Assembly (NCBI GenBank): GCA_036504215.1
Contig: DASXVO010000018.1
Location: forward strand, 1-64,000
From: Vicinamibacterales bacterium
Lineage (GTDB): Bacteria; Acidobacteriota; Vicinamibacteria; Vicinamibacterales; Fen-181
Length of the DNA: 64,000 bases
Direction of reading: 5' to 3'
Notes under the pieces: generated by a model
Told to the model about the DNA's origin: nothing
What the model saw: the letters and a program-made list of their open reading frames with translations, nothing else
Databases searched by the model: none
Position numbers and translations under genes: made by a program
Shown here: positions 37,794 to 47,269 of the stretch, one piece after another
How positions within the stretch are numbered: the stretch's first letter is position 1
Layout of the letters: each line of letters starts with the position of its first letter

Positions 37794-38120
37794 CTAGTCC
37801 CCTCCCAGGTTGAGCTCGCCGGTGGGTTCGCTCGCCGCGATCCTGAGCGACCGCAGGAACCGGCGATCCGCCGCGGTGATTTCGTACACGTGGGCGGCGG
37901 GCATCAGACGCCGGGACGGCGGCACGGCGGTCGTTGTCCGCCCATGGGCGACCGGCTGATTACTGTCCACGAATCCGACCGCAGCCTCGAGTGACACCTT
38001 CATCTCGAATCCGGCCGCGCGTGCCCGTTCCCGGCAGGCCTGCACTTCAGGATCACGACCGACCGCGGCGTTGATGGCGTCGATGAGCTCGCGAGCGTAC
38101 CGGTTCACAGCTTCATCCAC
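37794..38120 (-). CDS. Small conserved-looking hypothetical protein
   Basis: The 108-residue product is cytoplasmic, without a signal peptide or membrane segment. Its N-terminus is helical and charged (RYARELIDAINAAVGRDPEVQACRERAR). The middle is beta-like and the C-terminus reads EITAADRRFLRSLRI. GGAGGTAA lies about 10 bp before the ATG at 38120, supporting expression. It converges with eno. I do not recognise a family. Confidence 0.55.
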   Translation of the reverse strand: MDEAVNRYARELIDAINAAVGRDPEVQACRERARAAGFEMKVSLEAAVGFVDSNQPVAHGRTTTAVPPSRRLMPAAHVYEITAADRRFLRSLRIAASEPTGELNLGGD

Positions 38121-38315
38121 AGCCGCTTACCTCCTGCCGCTGGCCGCCGCCGGTCGAATGGACGGGCGCTGAGCGTCCGCGTTCGATCGGTACCCCATCC
38201 GCGGATCTGCGTTGTCGGAACAATGAGAACGATCGTCGACGCATTCTACGGGCCGTCCGGCCGGGTGTCAAGGAACTGACAGCAGGAATGACAGCAGGCG
38301 CCCGGTCTTCCGCGA

Positions 38316-41111
38316 TCAACCGGAGTGACGGGCGACGTGCCGCGCCCAGAGCGAGACCAGCACCTGTTCCGGCCCCTTGGCCGCGGCATACATCTCGGCA
38401 TACCGGGCGAACTGCGCGGCGTCGATCGAGCCGCCTCCCTGGGCGCCCCGGGCCTGCACCACCAACCGCATCGCCAGGAACAGCGCCTCGTGGTCGCCGC
38501 CGTGTTTCTCAAGATACGACCGCACGCCGGCAAGTGCCTCGGCGTGCTGCCCCGTCATCGACCATGCCGCAATCGACCGCCGCTGAACCGCGGCATCCTC
38601 GGGCCAGTGCCCCGCCGCCTCGCGCGCGATGTCCCGCGCCTGTTCCCAGTCGTTCACCCGAACGAGCGCGTCGAACAGCATGAGGTACGCGAGCGGCAGG
38701 TCGTTCTCTCCCGCGAGCGTCGTTTGCCACGCGCCGATCGCTTCGCGGTCGCGGCGTCCGGCCGCGTAGCACGCCCCAAGGTAGAGGGCTGCGGGAAAGA
38801 AGTCCACCGAGTTCCGCAGCGACGCCCGGAACTCACCCGCCGCCCGCTCGAGGTCGCGCCGCGACAGCAGCGCCAGGCCGCGCAGGAAGGTGACGGCCAG
38901 TTGGTCCTGTCCTGCGGGCAGGCTCTGCAGGACTGCGTCGAACGCACCGCGCCGAGCCTGGTCGATCGCCTCACGAACCCCGGACGGCAGCGACTTCCCG
39001 CCCGATGGCCCGAGGAGGCGGTCGAGGAACGGGGCCAGCACCTCTGGCGCGAGCACCTGCTGGGGCTGGAAGGAACGTGCCGTATCGGAAAACGGGATCG
39101 CGCGCGCGACTTCCGCCCGCGCGGTGCCGAGCTTCGAGGCCGACGCCAACACCTCGAACGGCCGGGACTGCCTGGTCGTCGCCCGATCTCCGGCCGACAC
39201 GATGGCGTGCGCGAAGTACCGGCCGGGCGGAAGCAGATCGATTCGGATGAGTCCGCTCGCCACGCGTCGGCCTTCTCCAGCTTCACACGGCAGTGCCACG
39301 CTGAACACGGCCGGCCCTTGATCCTCCTCGCTCACCTCCATCGTCACCCGCGCTTTGCCGAGCGCCGCACGGTCGGACGAGTAGATCTCGAGGTAGCCGA
39401 TGAACTCCGGCGTCGCGATCCCGCCATCGACATTGGGATTCCACTTGCCAGCCTCGCCGGTTCGCTCGTCGGCGATCAGCAGGTCGCTGACCTCGAGCGG
39501 GCCCACTCTGGCCACCGCGGCGTTGACCGCGTGCTCGACGCTCCCCCGGCGCCCGGTCTTGTCCCGCGCCGCCAGCTTGACCACGTATTCGCCCGGTTCC
39601 ACGTCCACCGCCCCCATGTAGGCGAGCGGCCCCGGAACGTGCCGAGGCGCGATGATGCTCTTCTCCAGGAAGCTGCGGACCACGCGTCCCTTACGATCCA
39701 TCACGGCGACGCCAACCGCAACCGGAGAGCCCTCCGCGCGATCCTTGTCGATGTCCGCGCCGATGATCAGCCGCGGCTTGGACCCCTTCGGGTCGCGTAC
39801 CACGAAGGTGGTGATGCTGACGGGCAAATCGCTTGCCGCGAATGGCGAGCCGAGGGTCCGCGCGATCGCGGCTTCATCGGTCTCGTCCGTCTCCGCGGTG
39901 AACACGAACTGTCGCCTCGCGCGCAGGCTGACATCCTTGCGTCCGAGCTTCACGTCGATTCGGTGCGCCGTGCCGTCGCGGTCGTTGCCCTCGGCCTCGA
40001 AACCGAGCAGGTAGTAACCCGACATCTCGAGCGCGATCCGCGAGTAGATGGTGTCACCCTGTCCGACGACGGTGAAGATGGTGCCTCGGCTCGCGGCGAC
40101 GAGCGTCTCGAAGCCCGCTGAGAGGATCTGCCGATCCGAGTCCGCCGAACCGGGAAACGACGAAGTCAGCGATCGGCTGGCGTCGGAGAGATCCACGCCA
40201 GGATTGTCGACCCGAAGGCCGTAGACGGTGGCGCGCGCGGTCGATGCCTCGGCGGCGACGTCGGTGATCTCGCTCAGCATCTCGCCCCGGTCGTCGAGGG
40301 GAATGGACTCGGAGATCAGCAATACCGTCTTCGGACCGTCGATGCGCCGGAGGCCGCGGAGGATGTCCTTGATCGCAGCCAGCGATCGTCGCGTCCGCTC
40401 CTTGGCCTCCTGGACCATGATCGGCGCGTCGCTCTCGATCATGGTGCGGCAGGCCATCTTCGCGGCCGCGTCGGGCTCGCTCGAGCACTCGCGGGTCACG
40501 ACGCGCTCGAGCACGTCGGATTGGCCGGCCCTGATCTCGAACGCCTCGCCGAGCGCGACGTGCCGCTGCGGACGGTATGGCGTCAACCGGCCGACCATCC
40601 GCGTGAGCGCCTCACGGATTACCGCCCGGTTGGCGGTGACGTCCACGCGGATCCCCATGGGGATGCTGGCAATGGCCACGCGATCGGTTGGCAGCAATTG
40701 GTCGACGAACCGGCTCGCCGCGCGGATGACCGCCTGACCGCTGCCAGACCTGATGTTGCCCTCGTCGACGAGAATCAACACCAGGCGACCTGGCGCCTCG
40801 GTCGTCGTGTTGGAGCTGAACAACGGACGCGCAGGGGGCGCGGCTGCTTCTGCCTGCACGCTCTTGGGCGCCGGACGGGCGTACGACACATAGGTGGCCG
40901 ACACGACCCGCCGCGGCTTGCCGTCCACCATGATGGTGAATTCGCCCACCTGCAGGCCTTCGATGGGATGGCCCCGCCCGTCCACGGCGTTGACGTCGAC
41001 AACCACCAGGTCGACGCCCGCCTTGAAGGTCGCCTGCTGCTGCGCCCCCATCGCACCGCTGCAGACGACCACCATCGATAGCACCACGCCGCACGTGGCC
41101 GTCATGTTCAT
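38316..41111 (-). CDS. Secreted VWFA-related protein with TPR-like tail
   Basis: The 931-residue exported protein starts with a signal peptide. The acidobacterial VWFA-related region (about 30-400) follows: DLVVVDVNAVDGRGHPIEGL, then LVLILVDEGNI. The metal-ion site is degenerate: Asp116 is present but the Ser residues of DxSxS are replaced. Beta-sandwich segments follow (about 420-690), then a helical TPR-like C-terminus (about 700-931). A role in surface or periplasmic assembly is possible, but the function is unknown. Its ATG overlaps the TGA of the upstream VWA gene (ATGA, 41108-41111), so translation is coupled. It is the last gene of a three-gene operon. Confidence 0.85.
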   Translation of the reverse strand: MNMTATCGVVLSMVVVCSGAMGAQQQATFKAGVDLVVVDVNAVDGRGHPIEGLQVGEFTIMVDGKPRRVVSATYVSYARPAPKSVQAEAAAPPARPLFSSNTTTEAPGRLVLILVDEGNIRSGSGQAVIRAASRFVDQLLPTDRVAIASIPMGIRVDVTANRAVIREALTRMVGRLTPYRPQRHVALGEAFEIRAGQSDVLERVVTRECSSEPDAAAKMACRTMIESDAPIMVQEAKERTRRSLAAIKDILRGLRRIDGPKTVLLISESIPLDDRGEMLSEITDVAAEASTARATVYGLRVDNPGVDLSDASRSLTSSFPGSADSDRQILSAGFETLVAASRGTIFTVVGQGDTIYSRIALEMSGYYLLGFEAEGNDRDGTAHRIDVKLGRKDVSLRARRQFVFTAETDETDEAAIARTLGSPFAASDLPVSITTFVVRDPKGSKPRLIIGADIDKDRAEGSPVAVGVAVMDRKGRVVRSFLEKSIIAPRHVPGPLAYMGAVDVEPGEYVVKLAARDKTGRRGSVEHAVNAAVARVGPLEVSDLLIADERTGEAGKWNPNVDGGIATPEFIGYLEIYSSDRAALGKARVTMEVSEEDQGPAVFSVALPCEAGEGRRVASGLIRIDLLPPGRYFAHAIVSAGDRATTRQSRPFEVLASASKLGTARAEVARAIPFSDTARSFQPQQVLAPEVLAPFLDRLLGPSGGKSLPSGVREAIDQARRGAFDAVLQSLPAGQDQLAVTFLRGLALLSRRDLERAAGEFRASLRNSVDFFPAALYLGACYAAGRRDREAIGAWQTTLAGENDLPLAYLMLFDALVRVNDWEQARDIAREAAGHWPEDAAVQRRSIAAWSMTGQHAEALAGVRSYLEKHGGDHEALFLAMRLVVQARGAQGGGSIDAAQFARYAEMYAAAKGPEQVLVSLWARHVARHSG

Positions 41112-42367
41112 CGGGTGCTCCCCGAAGCCGCTCGATACCCCTCGCGCGCCCGCACCGTGTAGCTCTTGTCGGTCACCTGCACCTTGATGCGGCGCCAGAC
41201 CCCGTCGTGTCTGGTGGACGGCGGCGTATAGCTGAGCAGGTACTGGTGCGCGAGTTCGTCGAGGATGCTGTTGAACGCATCGCTCAAGCGGTCGATGTCT
41301 TCTGTGAAGAACGCCCGGCCGCCGCTCTTTCGCGCCAGGCGCTCGAGAATCTCCCGCAGCGCCAGGTCCCTCGTCCCACGGCCCTGGCCTATCGTGAACA
41401 GCACGGCGTCACTGCGCTCCAGGCGCCGCTCGACGAATGGCAGCGTCGTCCTGCTGGCCGTGTCCTCGCCGTCGGTGAAGATGACGAGTGCGCGGCGACC
41501 GCGCTGGCGGCCGAGCATGTCCACCGCCTTCACCGTGACGTCGTAGAGCGCGGTGCCGCCCCACGCCGCGAGGCGATCCACCGCCTTCTGGCGCACCGTC
41601 GGGTCGGTCGAGGCGCGTGTCAGCGCGAAGATGTTGTCGTTGAACGCCAGCAGCGTCACCTTGTCCTCGGGACGCAGCGCGCCGAGGAACGCCGTCACTG
41701 ATCGCTTCAGCTGCAACATGGACGGTGTCATGCTGCCGCTCACGTCGAGCGCCGCCGCAACTTCGAGCGCGGCGTTGCCCGCCGCGAAGTACTCGATCTT
41801 CTGCGGCACGTCGTCTTCGTAGATGCGGAACTGGTTCTGGTGCAAGCCGGACACGCTCGCACCGCTTTCGTCGGTCACGCTCACGGTCACCTGCACCGCG
41901 TCGACATCGGTGCGCTCGGTGTACCCGGCGTCAGTCGTGCGGATCGTGGCCACCAGACGCTGGCCGCCCGCCACCGTCGCCACCGCGCGAATCTGGTGTT
42001 CGGACACGGCGTCACCCGCATCCCACGCGCACTCCCACGGCGGTCGGTCGAGCGAGCAGATCAGCTTGCCGTCGGCGTAGATCGCCACGCGCACGGGTCC
42101 CGCGGGCGGGTTCCTCACTTCCACGCGCACGGTGAGAATGCCGCTCACGTAACTTCCCGCCGGCGGGTAGACGATCTTGACGGAGGGTTCACCCGACTGC
42201 GCCACGACCAACGCGGTCAGCGCCAGCACCGCAAGCGCCGCGCCCCGCAGATGCAGCCGCCAACCGAGCGGCCGACGGCCTGCCGCCGCACGGCGGCACA
42301 CGGACCTCGCCGCCAGCGGATTCGGCGCAGAACGGCGGGCGGCGGAACGAAGACCCTCGTTGTTCAT
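41108..42367 (-). CDS. Secreted VWFA-related protein with intact MIDAS
   Basis: The 419-residue protein has a basic N-terminus and a membrane or signal segment (about 42-56). An Ig-like domain spans about 60-150 (IVYPPAGSYVSGILTVRVEV). The VWA domain has an intact metal-ion site: Asp208-Ser210-Ser212 in ALDVSGSM and IFTDGED. The C-terminal YLLSYTPPS and GVWRRIKVQV segments are typical of acidobacterial VWFA-related proteins. It starts at the ATG at 42367, which overlaps the upstream TGA (ATGA). The adjacent paralogue downstream has a degenerate site, suggesting division of roles. Confidence 0.87.
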   Translation of the reverse strand: MNNEGLRSAARRSAPNPLAARSVCRRAAAGRRPLGWRLHLRGAALAVLALTALVVAQSGEPSVKIVYPPAGSYVSGILTVRVEVRNPPAGPVRVAIYADGKLICSLDRPPWECAWDAGDAVSEHQIRAVATVAGGQRLVATIRTTDAGYTERTDVDAVQVTVSVTDESGASVSGLHQNQFRIYEDDVPQKIEYFAAGNAALEVAAALDVSGSMTPSMLQLKRSVTAFLGALRPEDKVTLLAFNDNIFALTRASTDPTVRQKAVDRLAAWGGTALYDVTVKAVDMLGRQRGRRALVIFTDGEDTASRTTLPFVERRLERSDAVLFTIGQGRGTRDLALREILERLARKSGGRAFFTEDIDRLSDAFNSILDELAHQYLLSYTPPSTRHDGVWRRIKVQVTDKSYTVRAREGYRAASGSTR

Positions 42368-44982
42368 TGGCGCGTGTCCGGGACCAGCGGGCCCCCGGTG
42401 GCCGTCAGCGCCGCCACCTGGTCGATGTATCGCTCGTAGGCAAGCATCCGTGCGGCGTGCGGGAAGGCCAGCCAGTCGTCCGGGTACGCCGGCCGCGCCA
42501 ATTCCACCAGGTCCTGGGTCGCCGCCGGCAACAGCAGCGCGACAACCGACGCTGGGACACGAAGCTGCGCGGTCAGTTCCGCGAGACGCAGGGTGAGGTC
42601 CGGCAGGGCGGCCGGCAGTGTTGGCGCGGCAGACAGGCGGCCGTAGCCATCGGCGGGCGGGTCCAACGGAAAGCGGACGGCCAACGAACCGTCCAGACCG
42701 TGTCTGCACACGCCCCACGCATCTGGAACGAGGTCGCCCGCGTCGAGGCCGACCCACAACAACTCGGTCAGAGTCAGCCGGTCCGTCAGGCCGTCTCGTT
42801 GACGGCCGGCCAGCCACGCGAGCGCGTTCTGCCTCCGGGGATCGAGACGCGCCGTTTCAGCCAGCGCCAGCCAGTGCGATGGACCGGTGAGCGCGCGGAT
42901 GCGCTGCCGGCCGCGCTCGATGTAGCCGATGACGCGGTCTCGATCCACGTCGAGGTGGGCGGCCGGACGGACATTTACCGCCGTGAGGGCGAATGCCTGC
43001 TCGTCGCGTCGGATCACCTGCCGCGCGCTGAGCGGCTGCTCGGTCGACAGCCGCTTGAGCGAGAACCTGGCGAGCGCGACGTCGAGACACAAGAGCGATC
43101 CCTCGAGATGCCACGGCGCGCCGCCGCCGACGCGCTCGGCCGGAAGGGTCCAGGCGGGAGCCTGCGGACCGACGGCCAGGCCCTGCAGGCGAAAGTCGTG
43201 ATCATCGGCGGGGTTCGGCCCGAGGAGGGTATTGTTCTCCGGGTCGCCGATGTGCGCGGCATAGGCCAGCGAGCGAAGGGCGCCGGCCAGCAGCCCGTCG
43301 TCGGGCGCTTTTGCCCGGAGTCCGAGGCCGTCGTCCAGCCGCGGCCCCGTGAGCTTCTCGCGAACCTTCAGCAACCGAGACAACTCGGCACTCGCTGGAT
43401 CGATTCGGTAGGTCTGGTCCTCCCACCGCACGATTGTCATCGCCCGCGCGTCGGCTGAACGTGCGCCGGCAAGCGCGTGGAGCACGACGTCCTCGGCCGA
43501 TTCCGGCGCGCCGATGCCGACGGTCTCCCGGAGCGGCGGCAGCAGGCGCGTGACGATCCAGTCGGCGACGCTCGGGCCGAATCCCTTGCCGGGTTCGAAG
43601 GGCAGTCCGATCAGCGACTCGACGAGGCTCACAGCATCCGCGTGATCGAGCACTCCATGGAACGAGCACCGATCGATGACCGCCAGTGCCCCCTGGAACT
43701 GCGACAGCGCAACGACCAGCCGCTTGTCGTCGCCGATCGCCGACATGGCCTCGGCCCTTCGGGCGGCCGCCACGTAAGTCCCGGCCCGAACGACGCCGAT
43801 GCGCTCGAGCGTCAGGTGCAGCGCTTCGAAACGGGCGTAGCTGCGGACGGCTCGGAGGACCGACGATCCGTCCGACGCCGCGTTGCCGAAGAGGCGCTGC
43901 GCGAAGCAGACGGCATGGGACCGCAGCCGACGCACCCGCGGTTCGTGAGCGAGGACGACGCGTGCCAGCGTCGCGGCATCGACAACCGCGTCGTCGCCGG
44001 CGCCGGCGTCTGTCGACAGGTTCTCGCCGAACACGTCCTCCCAGAACCGCCTGGCCGAAGGCGGAGACAGCCGTCCCTGCGGCGTCACCTCCACGAGTGA
44101 CAGCAGCAGCCGCAGGTCGCCCGAGCGGCGCGAGAAGGGGCCGATTTCGAGCGACCACGCGGGGTCGACCGTCGTCGCGGTATTGTAGAGCTCTCGCAGG
44201 TGCTTGATCCCGCTTTTCGAGTCGGAATTCGGAAGACCGAGCGCGAACTGGAGGCGCGGGCCGTTCAGTTGCGCAATCGTCGTGTAGAAGGCCGCCAGCC
44301 GGCCGGCGTCGCGCGTGAGGAGGTGGCGGATGAACGACGCTGGGTCGTCCGGTTTCGCCCCCACCAGCGCCGCCCACCACGGCTCGGCGATCTGGCCGCC
44401 CGGCACCAGCACGCGGCCCGCCGAAACGCGGAGGCCCGGTGCGGTGGCTGCGAAGGCACCGGGCGTGACACGGTCGACCAACAGGAGAAGATCGCGGCTG
44501 CGGCCGATGAACTGCAATGTGTCCGCGTCGAGCGCCGCAAGGCCGTAGTAGACGAGGCTGGCTGCCCGATCGAGGAGAACCACCGACAGCAGGTGCTCTT
44601 CGCTGACCTGTTCTTGCAGGATGATGTCCCGCCAGATCGCGGGAGTGAGCGGAAGCGGCAAGTCGTCCGCGATATCGGTCGACGCCTGTGCGCGAGCGGT
44701 CGCACCAAGGTAGGCGAGCAGCCCGTCCCGACGCGAGATCGAGGGAGCGTCCTGAGGCAACTCGCCGTGGAGCACTCGGACCAGTTCGAGCGGCACCCGA
44801 GCCGGCTCGACGTGCGCGTCGAATCCGGCCAGGCGTGCCAGCGCTTCGACCGAGCCGGCGAACCGCACGGTGGCCCACTCGGGTACACGCCGGTCTGTCG
44901 TCGCCGCGTCCGCAGGCGAGCCGCCCGACCAGACGACCGGCAGCATGAGGATCGTGCAACAGACCGCGCGGGCCACGAGCAT
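42364..44982 (-). CDS. Large exported protein of unknown function, first gene of the VWA operon
   Basis: The 872-residue product has a signal peptide (VARAVCCTILMLPVVWSGG). A long helical body without low complexity, further membrane helices or recognised motifs follows. Leu, Ala and Arg are frequent. Segments such as LPLTPAIWRDIILQEQV and GDLRLLLSLVEVTPQGRLS suggest a globular alpha-rich domain. I do not recognise the family. It is the promoter-proximal gene; both downstream VWA genes overlap by 4 bp (ATGA), so the three products are likely made in fixed ratio and work together. The 282 bp upstream (44983-45264) shows no feature that I trust. Confidence 0.75.
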   Translation of the reverse strand: MLVARAVCCTILMLPVVWSGGSPADAATTDRRVPEWATVRFAGSVEALARLAGFDAHVEPARVPLELVRVLHGELPQDAPSISRRDGLLAYLGATARAQASTDIADDLPLPLTPAIWRDIILQEQVSEEHLLSVVLLDRAASLVYYGLAALDADTLQFIGRSRDLLLLVDRVTPGAFAATAPGLRVSAGRVLVPGGQIAEPWWAALVGAKPDDPASFIRHLLTRDAGRLAAFYTTIAQLNGPRLQFALGLPNSDSKSGIKHLRELYNTATTVDPAWSLEIGPFSRRSGDLRLLLSLVEVTPQGRLSPPSARRFWEDVFGENLSTDAGAGDDAVVDAATLARVVLAHEPRVRRLRSHAVCFAQRLFGNAASDGSSVLRAVRSYARFEALHLTLERIGVVRAGTYVAAARRAEAMSAIGDDKRLVVALSQFQGALAVIDRCSFHGVLDHADAVSLVESLIGLPFEPGKGFGPSVADWIVTRLLPPLRETVGIGAPESAEDVVLHALAGARSADARAMTIVRWEDQTYRIDPASAELSRLLKVREKLTGPRLDDGLGLRAKAPDDGLLAGALRSLAYAAHIGDPENNTLLGPNPADDHDFRLQGLAVGPQAPAWTLPAERVGGGAPWHLEGSLLCLDVALARFSLKRLSTEQPLSARQVIRRDEQAFALTAVNVRPAAHLDVDRDRVIGYIERGRQRIRALTGPSHWLALAETARLDPRRQNALAWLAGRQRDGLTDRLTLTELLWVGLDAGDLVPDAWGVCRHGLDGSLAVRFPLDPPADGYGRLSAAPTLPAALPDLTLRLAELTAQLRVPASVVALLLPAATQDLVELARPAYPDDWLAFPHAARMLAYERYIDQVAALTATGGPLVPDTRQ

Positions 44983-45264
44983 GATGAGGACCGGGGACCT
45001 TACAGGCCGGATGTAGCCGCATGCTATGTGGGGATCGGCGGAGTGTCAAGGTGGCTGGCTCGCTTCTCGAGGGGATTTGGTCTTCGATCTTTCCTTCATC
45101 TTCCCTTGATGTGGGACGTGTGACTCTGCCCGACGCCGCCGGCGGCAGCCAGGCGCAACCCGGAGACCTCCCTCTCCGTGCTCGTGGAACAGCTCTGTCG
45201 GGAGAGATCGGGCGCCTGACGAGGGGCGCCAACGACCTTGTCGCGAGTTGCTGCAGGCGGCTCC

Positions 45265-45642
45265 TCAGTCGCCCGTCGGAACGACACCCGCCGCCTCAAC
45301 CATCAGGATCACGCTTCGTTCGGGCGCACGCGTCCGGTGCATCACGCCGCGCGGCACGGTGATGCCCTGGCGGGGGAGGAGTTCGACGGACCTGGCTTCG
45401 AGGTCCACGATGAGGCGACCTTCGACGACGTAGAAGAACTCGTCCTCGTGGTCGTGCTTGTGCCAGTGATACTCGCCGTGGAGGACGCCAAGCCGCACGA
45501 CGGCATCGTTCACGCGGGTCAGCGTCTGGTTGTACCAGGAGTCCGTGCAGGCTTCGACCAGTTTCTGCACGTCCACGGTTTCGAGCGGCTGATAGTAGAC
45601 GTTGAGGAACGTCTTGTACGGGTACTGTGCCGGGTCGGCCAT
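45265..45642 (-). CDS. Cupin-domain protein
   Basis: The 125-residue single-domain cupin has metal-binding HWH (59-61), a nearby Glu in the H-x-H-x(3-5)-E pattern and a second His in GVMHRT, with the fold glycine in EFFYVVEGRL. Small cupins include isomerases, dioxygenases and storage or regulatory proteins, and the substrate is unclear. The ATG at 45642 has AGGAGG about 8 bp upstream; the longer frame is antisense-type background. It is downstream of the DinB-methyltransferase gene. Confidence 0.8.
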   Translation of the reverse strand: MADPAQYPYKTFLNVYYQPLETVDVQKLVEACTDSWYNQTLTRVNDAVVRLGVLHGEYHWHKHDHEDEFFYVVEGRLIVDLEARSVELLPRQGITVPRGVMHRTRAPERSVILMVEAAGVVPTGD

Positions 45643-45755
45643 CTGGCTGTCCTCCTGCAGGCGCGCGCATGCCCAGAACAGAGTGCCAGCAAGCGGCCCC
45701 CGAGGGCAACGTCGGCGCCACCGCAGCAAAAGGCAGCGTTCGGGTCGTCCCGTCG

Positions 45756-47072
45756 CTACCGCTTCTCCGCCACCATCCGGACGAGCCGCGTCGGCTGCGG
45801 GTCCCAGTCCGACATCCCCTCGGCGTCTTCGAATCGAACGAGACGAAAGGCATCGAAGGCGCGCCGGAGGTCGGCCGGGTCGATGTCCACCGGCCGACGG
45901 CGGGGTGCGGCGCTGTCGGATGCGAAACTCTCGACCACCACGAGGCCGCCGGGCTTTACCGCGCGATGCAGCCGTCCGGCATAGGCAGGATCCGTGATGG
46001 CGACTGGACCGTAGATCACCGCGATCAGGTCCCAGGCGTGCTCGCCAAAATCGAATCCCTCGTCCGACTCGCGGCAGAGCGTCAACTGAACGCCATTCCG
46101 CTCCGCGTTCGCCCGCGCGACGGCGAGTCCCTCCTCGGACACGTCGATGCCCGTCACGTCCCACCCGGCGGCCGCCAGCGCCACCGCGTTGCGGCCGTGA
46201 CCGACCGCCACTTCCAGCGCGCGCCCAGGTGCACGTGATGCAGCCACCGCCATCAGCAGGGCGTTTGCCTGCCCGGTGACATTGGGCGCACCGCTTGCGT
46301 AGATTCGGTCGAACAGCAGCGGCCAGGCCTCGGAGCGGCGCCGCATCTGCGCGAGCAGCCCGCCAATCCGCCGCTGCACGTCGCCCTGTGCCAGGCCCTC
46401 GGCCGAAAGCGCCTGCCCGTAGTGCTTGAGCATCTCCTCGGGCCCGGGCAGCGGGGGAGCCGTCTGTAGGAAACGCAGGAAGTGCTGCCACACGCCCTCG
46501 TCTGGAGGCGGCCCCTCGGCGGGGCTGCCGTGAAGACGATGGCGACCGCCGGGCGTCGAGCCGTCGAACTCGTTCGACTTCCGTCGCGGAATGCTCAGCG
46601 TCTGCCACCGCGGTCCGGCATAGTGCTTCGCCAGCAGAACGATCTGGCCCACGTGAGCCGCATAGTGCGTCAACTGCCGGTTGACTGCCTGGAGCACCGA
46701 GTGCGCCTCACCCCGAATTCGCACGGTCTGCTGCAGGTCTCCCGGCGCGAGCGAAGTGATCGCGTCGAAGACGCGCGTCCAGCCGTCCTCCCACGCGGCC
46801 GTGATGGCGGCGCGCGTCTCGCCCGGCTGGTTGACGAACTCGTTGTCTCGTTCGCGGTCCGGCTTCTCGCCGTCCGACGTGAGAAAGTCCGTCCACCGGG
46901 AGCGCATGTTCCCGGCCAGGTGCTTCATGATGAGCGCGATGCTGTTCGTCTCGGCGTCCAGCGTGGCGAACAGGTGGCCATCGTCAACCTGTGCGATCGC
47001 CTTGTCGGCCTGCGCCTTGAGCTTCCGCAACTGCAGGAGCGCATCGTCGAGAACGTGCTGCTCGGTGGTCAT
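45756..47072 (-). CDS. DinB-like / SAM methyltransferase fusion
   Basis: The 438-residue protein combines a DUF1572/DinB-type four-helix bundle (about 1-155) and a class I SAM-dependent methyltransferase (about 265-438). The bundle carries likely metal ligands His51, His136 and His140. The methyltransferase has glycine-rich motif I ALEVAVGHGRNAV (about 286-298) and DVTGIDVSEEGL. DinB-like bundles often bind metal and act in thiol transferases. A fusion to a methyltransferase is uncommon and may modify the product of the bundle. The linker (about 160-260) is Arg/Pro-rich. It starts at the ATG at 47072. The cupin follows on the same strand. Confidence 0.8.
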   Translation of the reverse strand: MTTEQHVLDDALLQLRKLKAQADKAIAQVDDGHLFATLDAETNSIALIMKHLAGNMRSRWTDFLTSDGEKPDRERDNEFVNQPGETRAAITAAWEDGWTRVFDAITSLAPGDLQQTVRIRGEAHSVLQAVNRQLTHYAAHVGQIVLLAKHYAGPRWQTLSIPRRKSNEFDGSTPGGRHRLHGSPAEGPPPDEGVWQHFLRFLQTAPPLPGPEEMLKHYGQALSAEGLAQGDVQRRIGGLLAQMRRRSEAWPLLFDRIYASGAPNVTGQANALLMAVAASRAPGRALEVAVGHGRNAVALAAAGWDVTGIDVSEEGLAVARANAERNGVQLTLCRESDEGFDFGEHAWDLIAVIYGPVAITDPAYAGRLHRAVKPGGLVVVESFASDSAAPRRRPVDIDPADLRRAFDAFRLVRFEDAEGMSDWDPQPTRLVRMVAEKR

Positions 47073-47127
47073 GGCTTGCCCTTTCGCGCTTCCTCCTCGC
47101 GAGTGCGGGCGGGAGCGCTGGTGCTCG

Positions 47128-47149
47128 GCGAGTCAATCGGGTGACTCGC
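47128..47149. terminator. Small hairpin between the methyltransferase and CsaA-like genes
   Basis: GCGAGTCA-ATCGGG-TGACTCGC is an 8-bp stem with a 6-nt loop in the 197-bp gap. It may be a weak transcription pause or an operator. No T-tract follows. Confidence 0.3.
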
Positions 47150-47269
47150 GGCCGGTACGTTCGAGTGAGAGAGGTGCAAGTGATGATCAGAACCGATCGC
47201 CGCGTCCGGCGCAAGCCCGAGCCGCAGGATGAGCGTGCGCTACGGACGCGCGGTCGATTCGAACCGGGG

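Noticed and set aside
42618-45232. Several long frames in both strands across the 872-residue gene
   Set aside because: The minus-strand gene 42364-44982 has a signal peptide and ATGA coupling to the next gene. The alternative frames are Arg/Ala/Pro-rich shadows.
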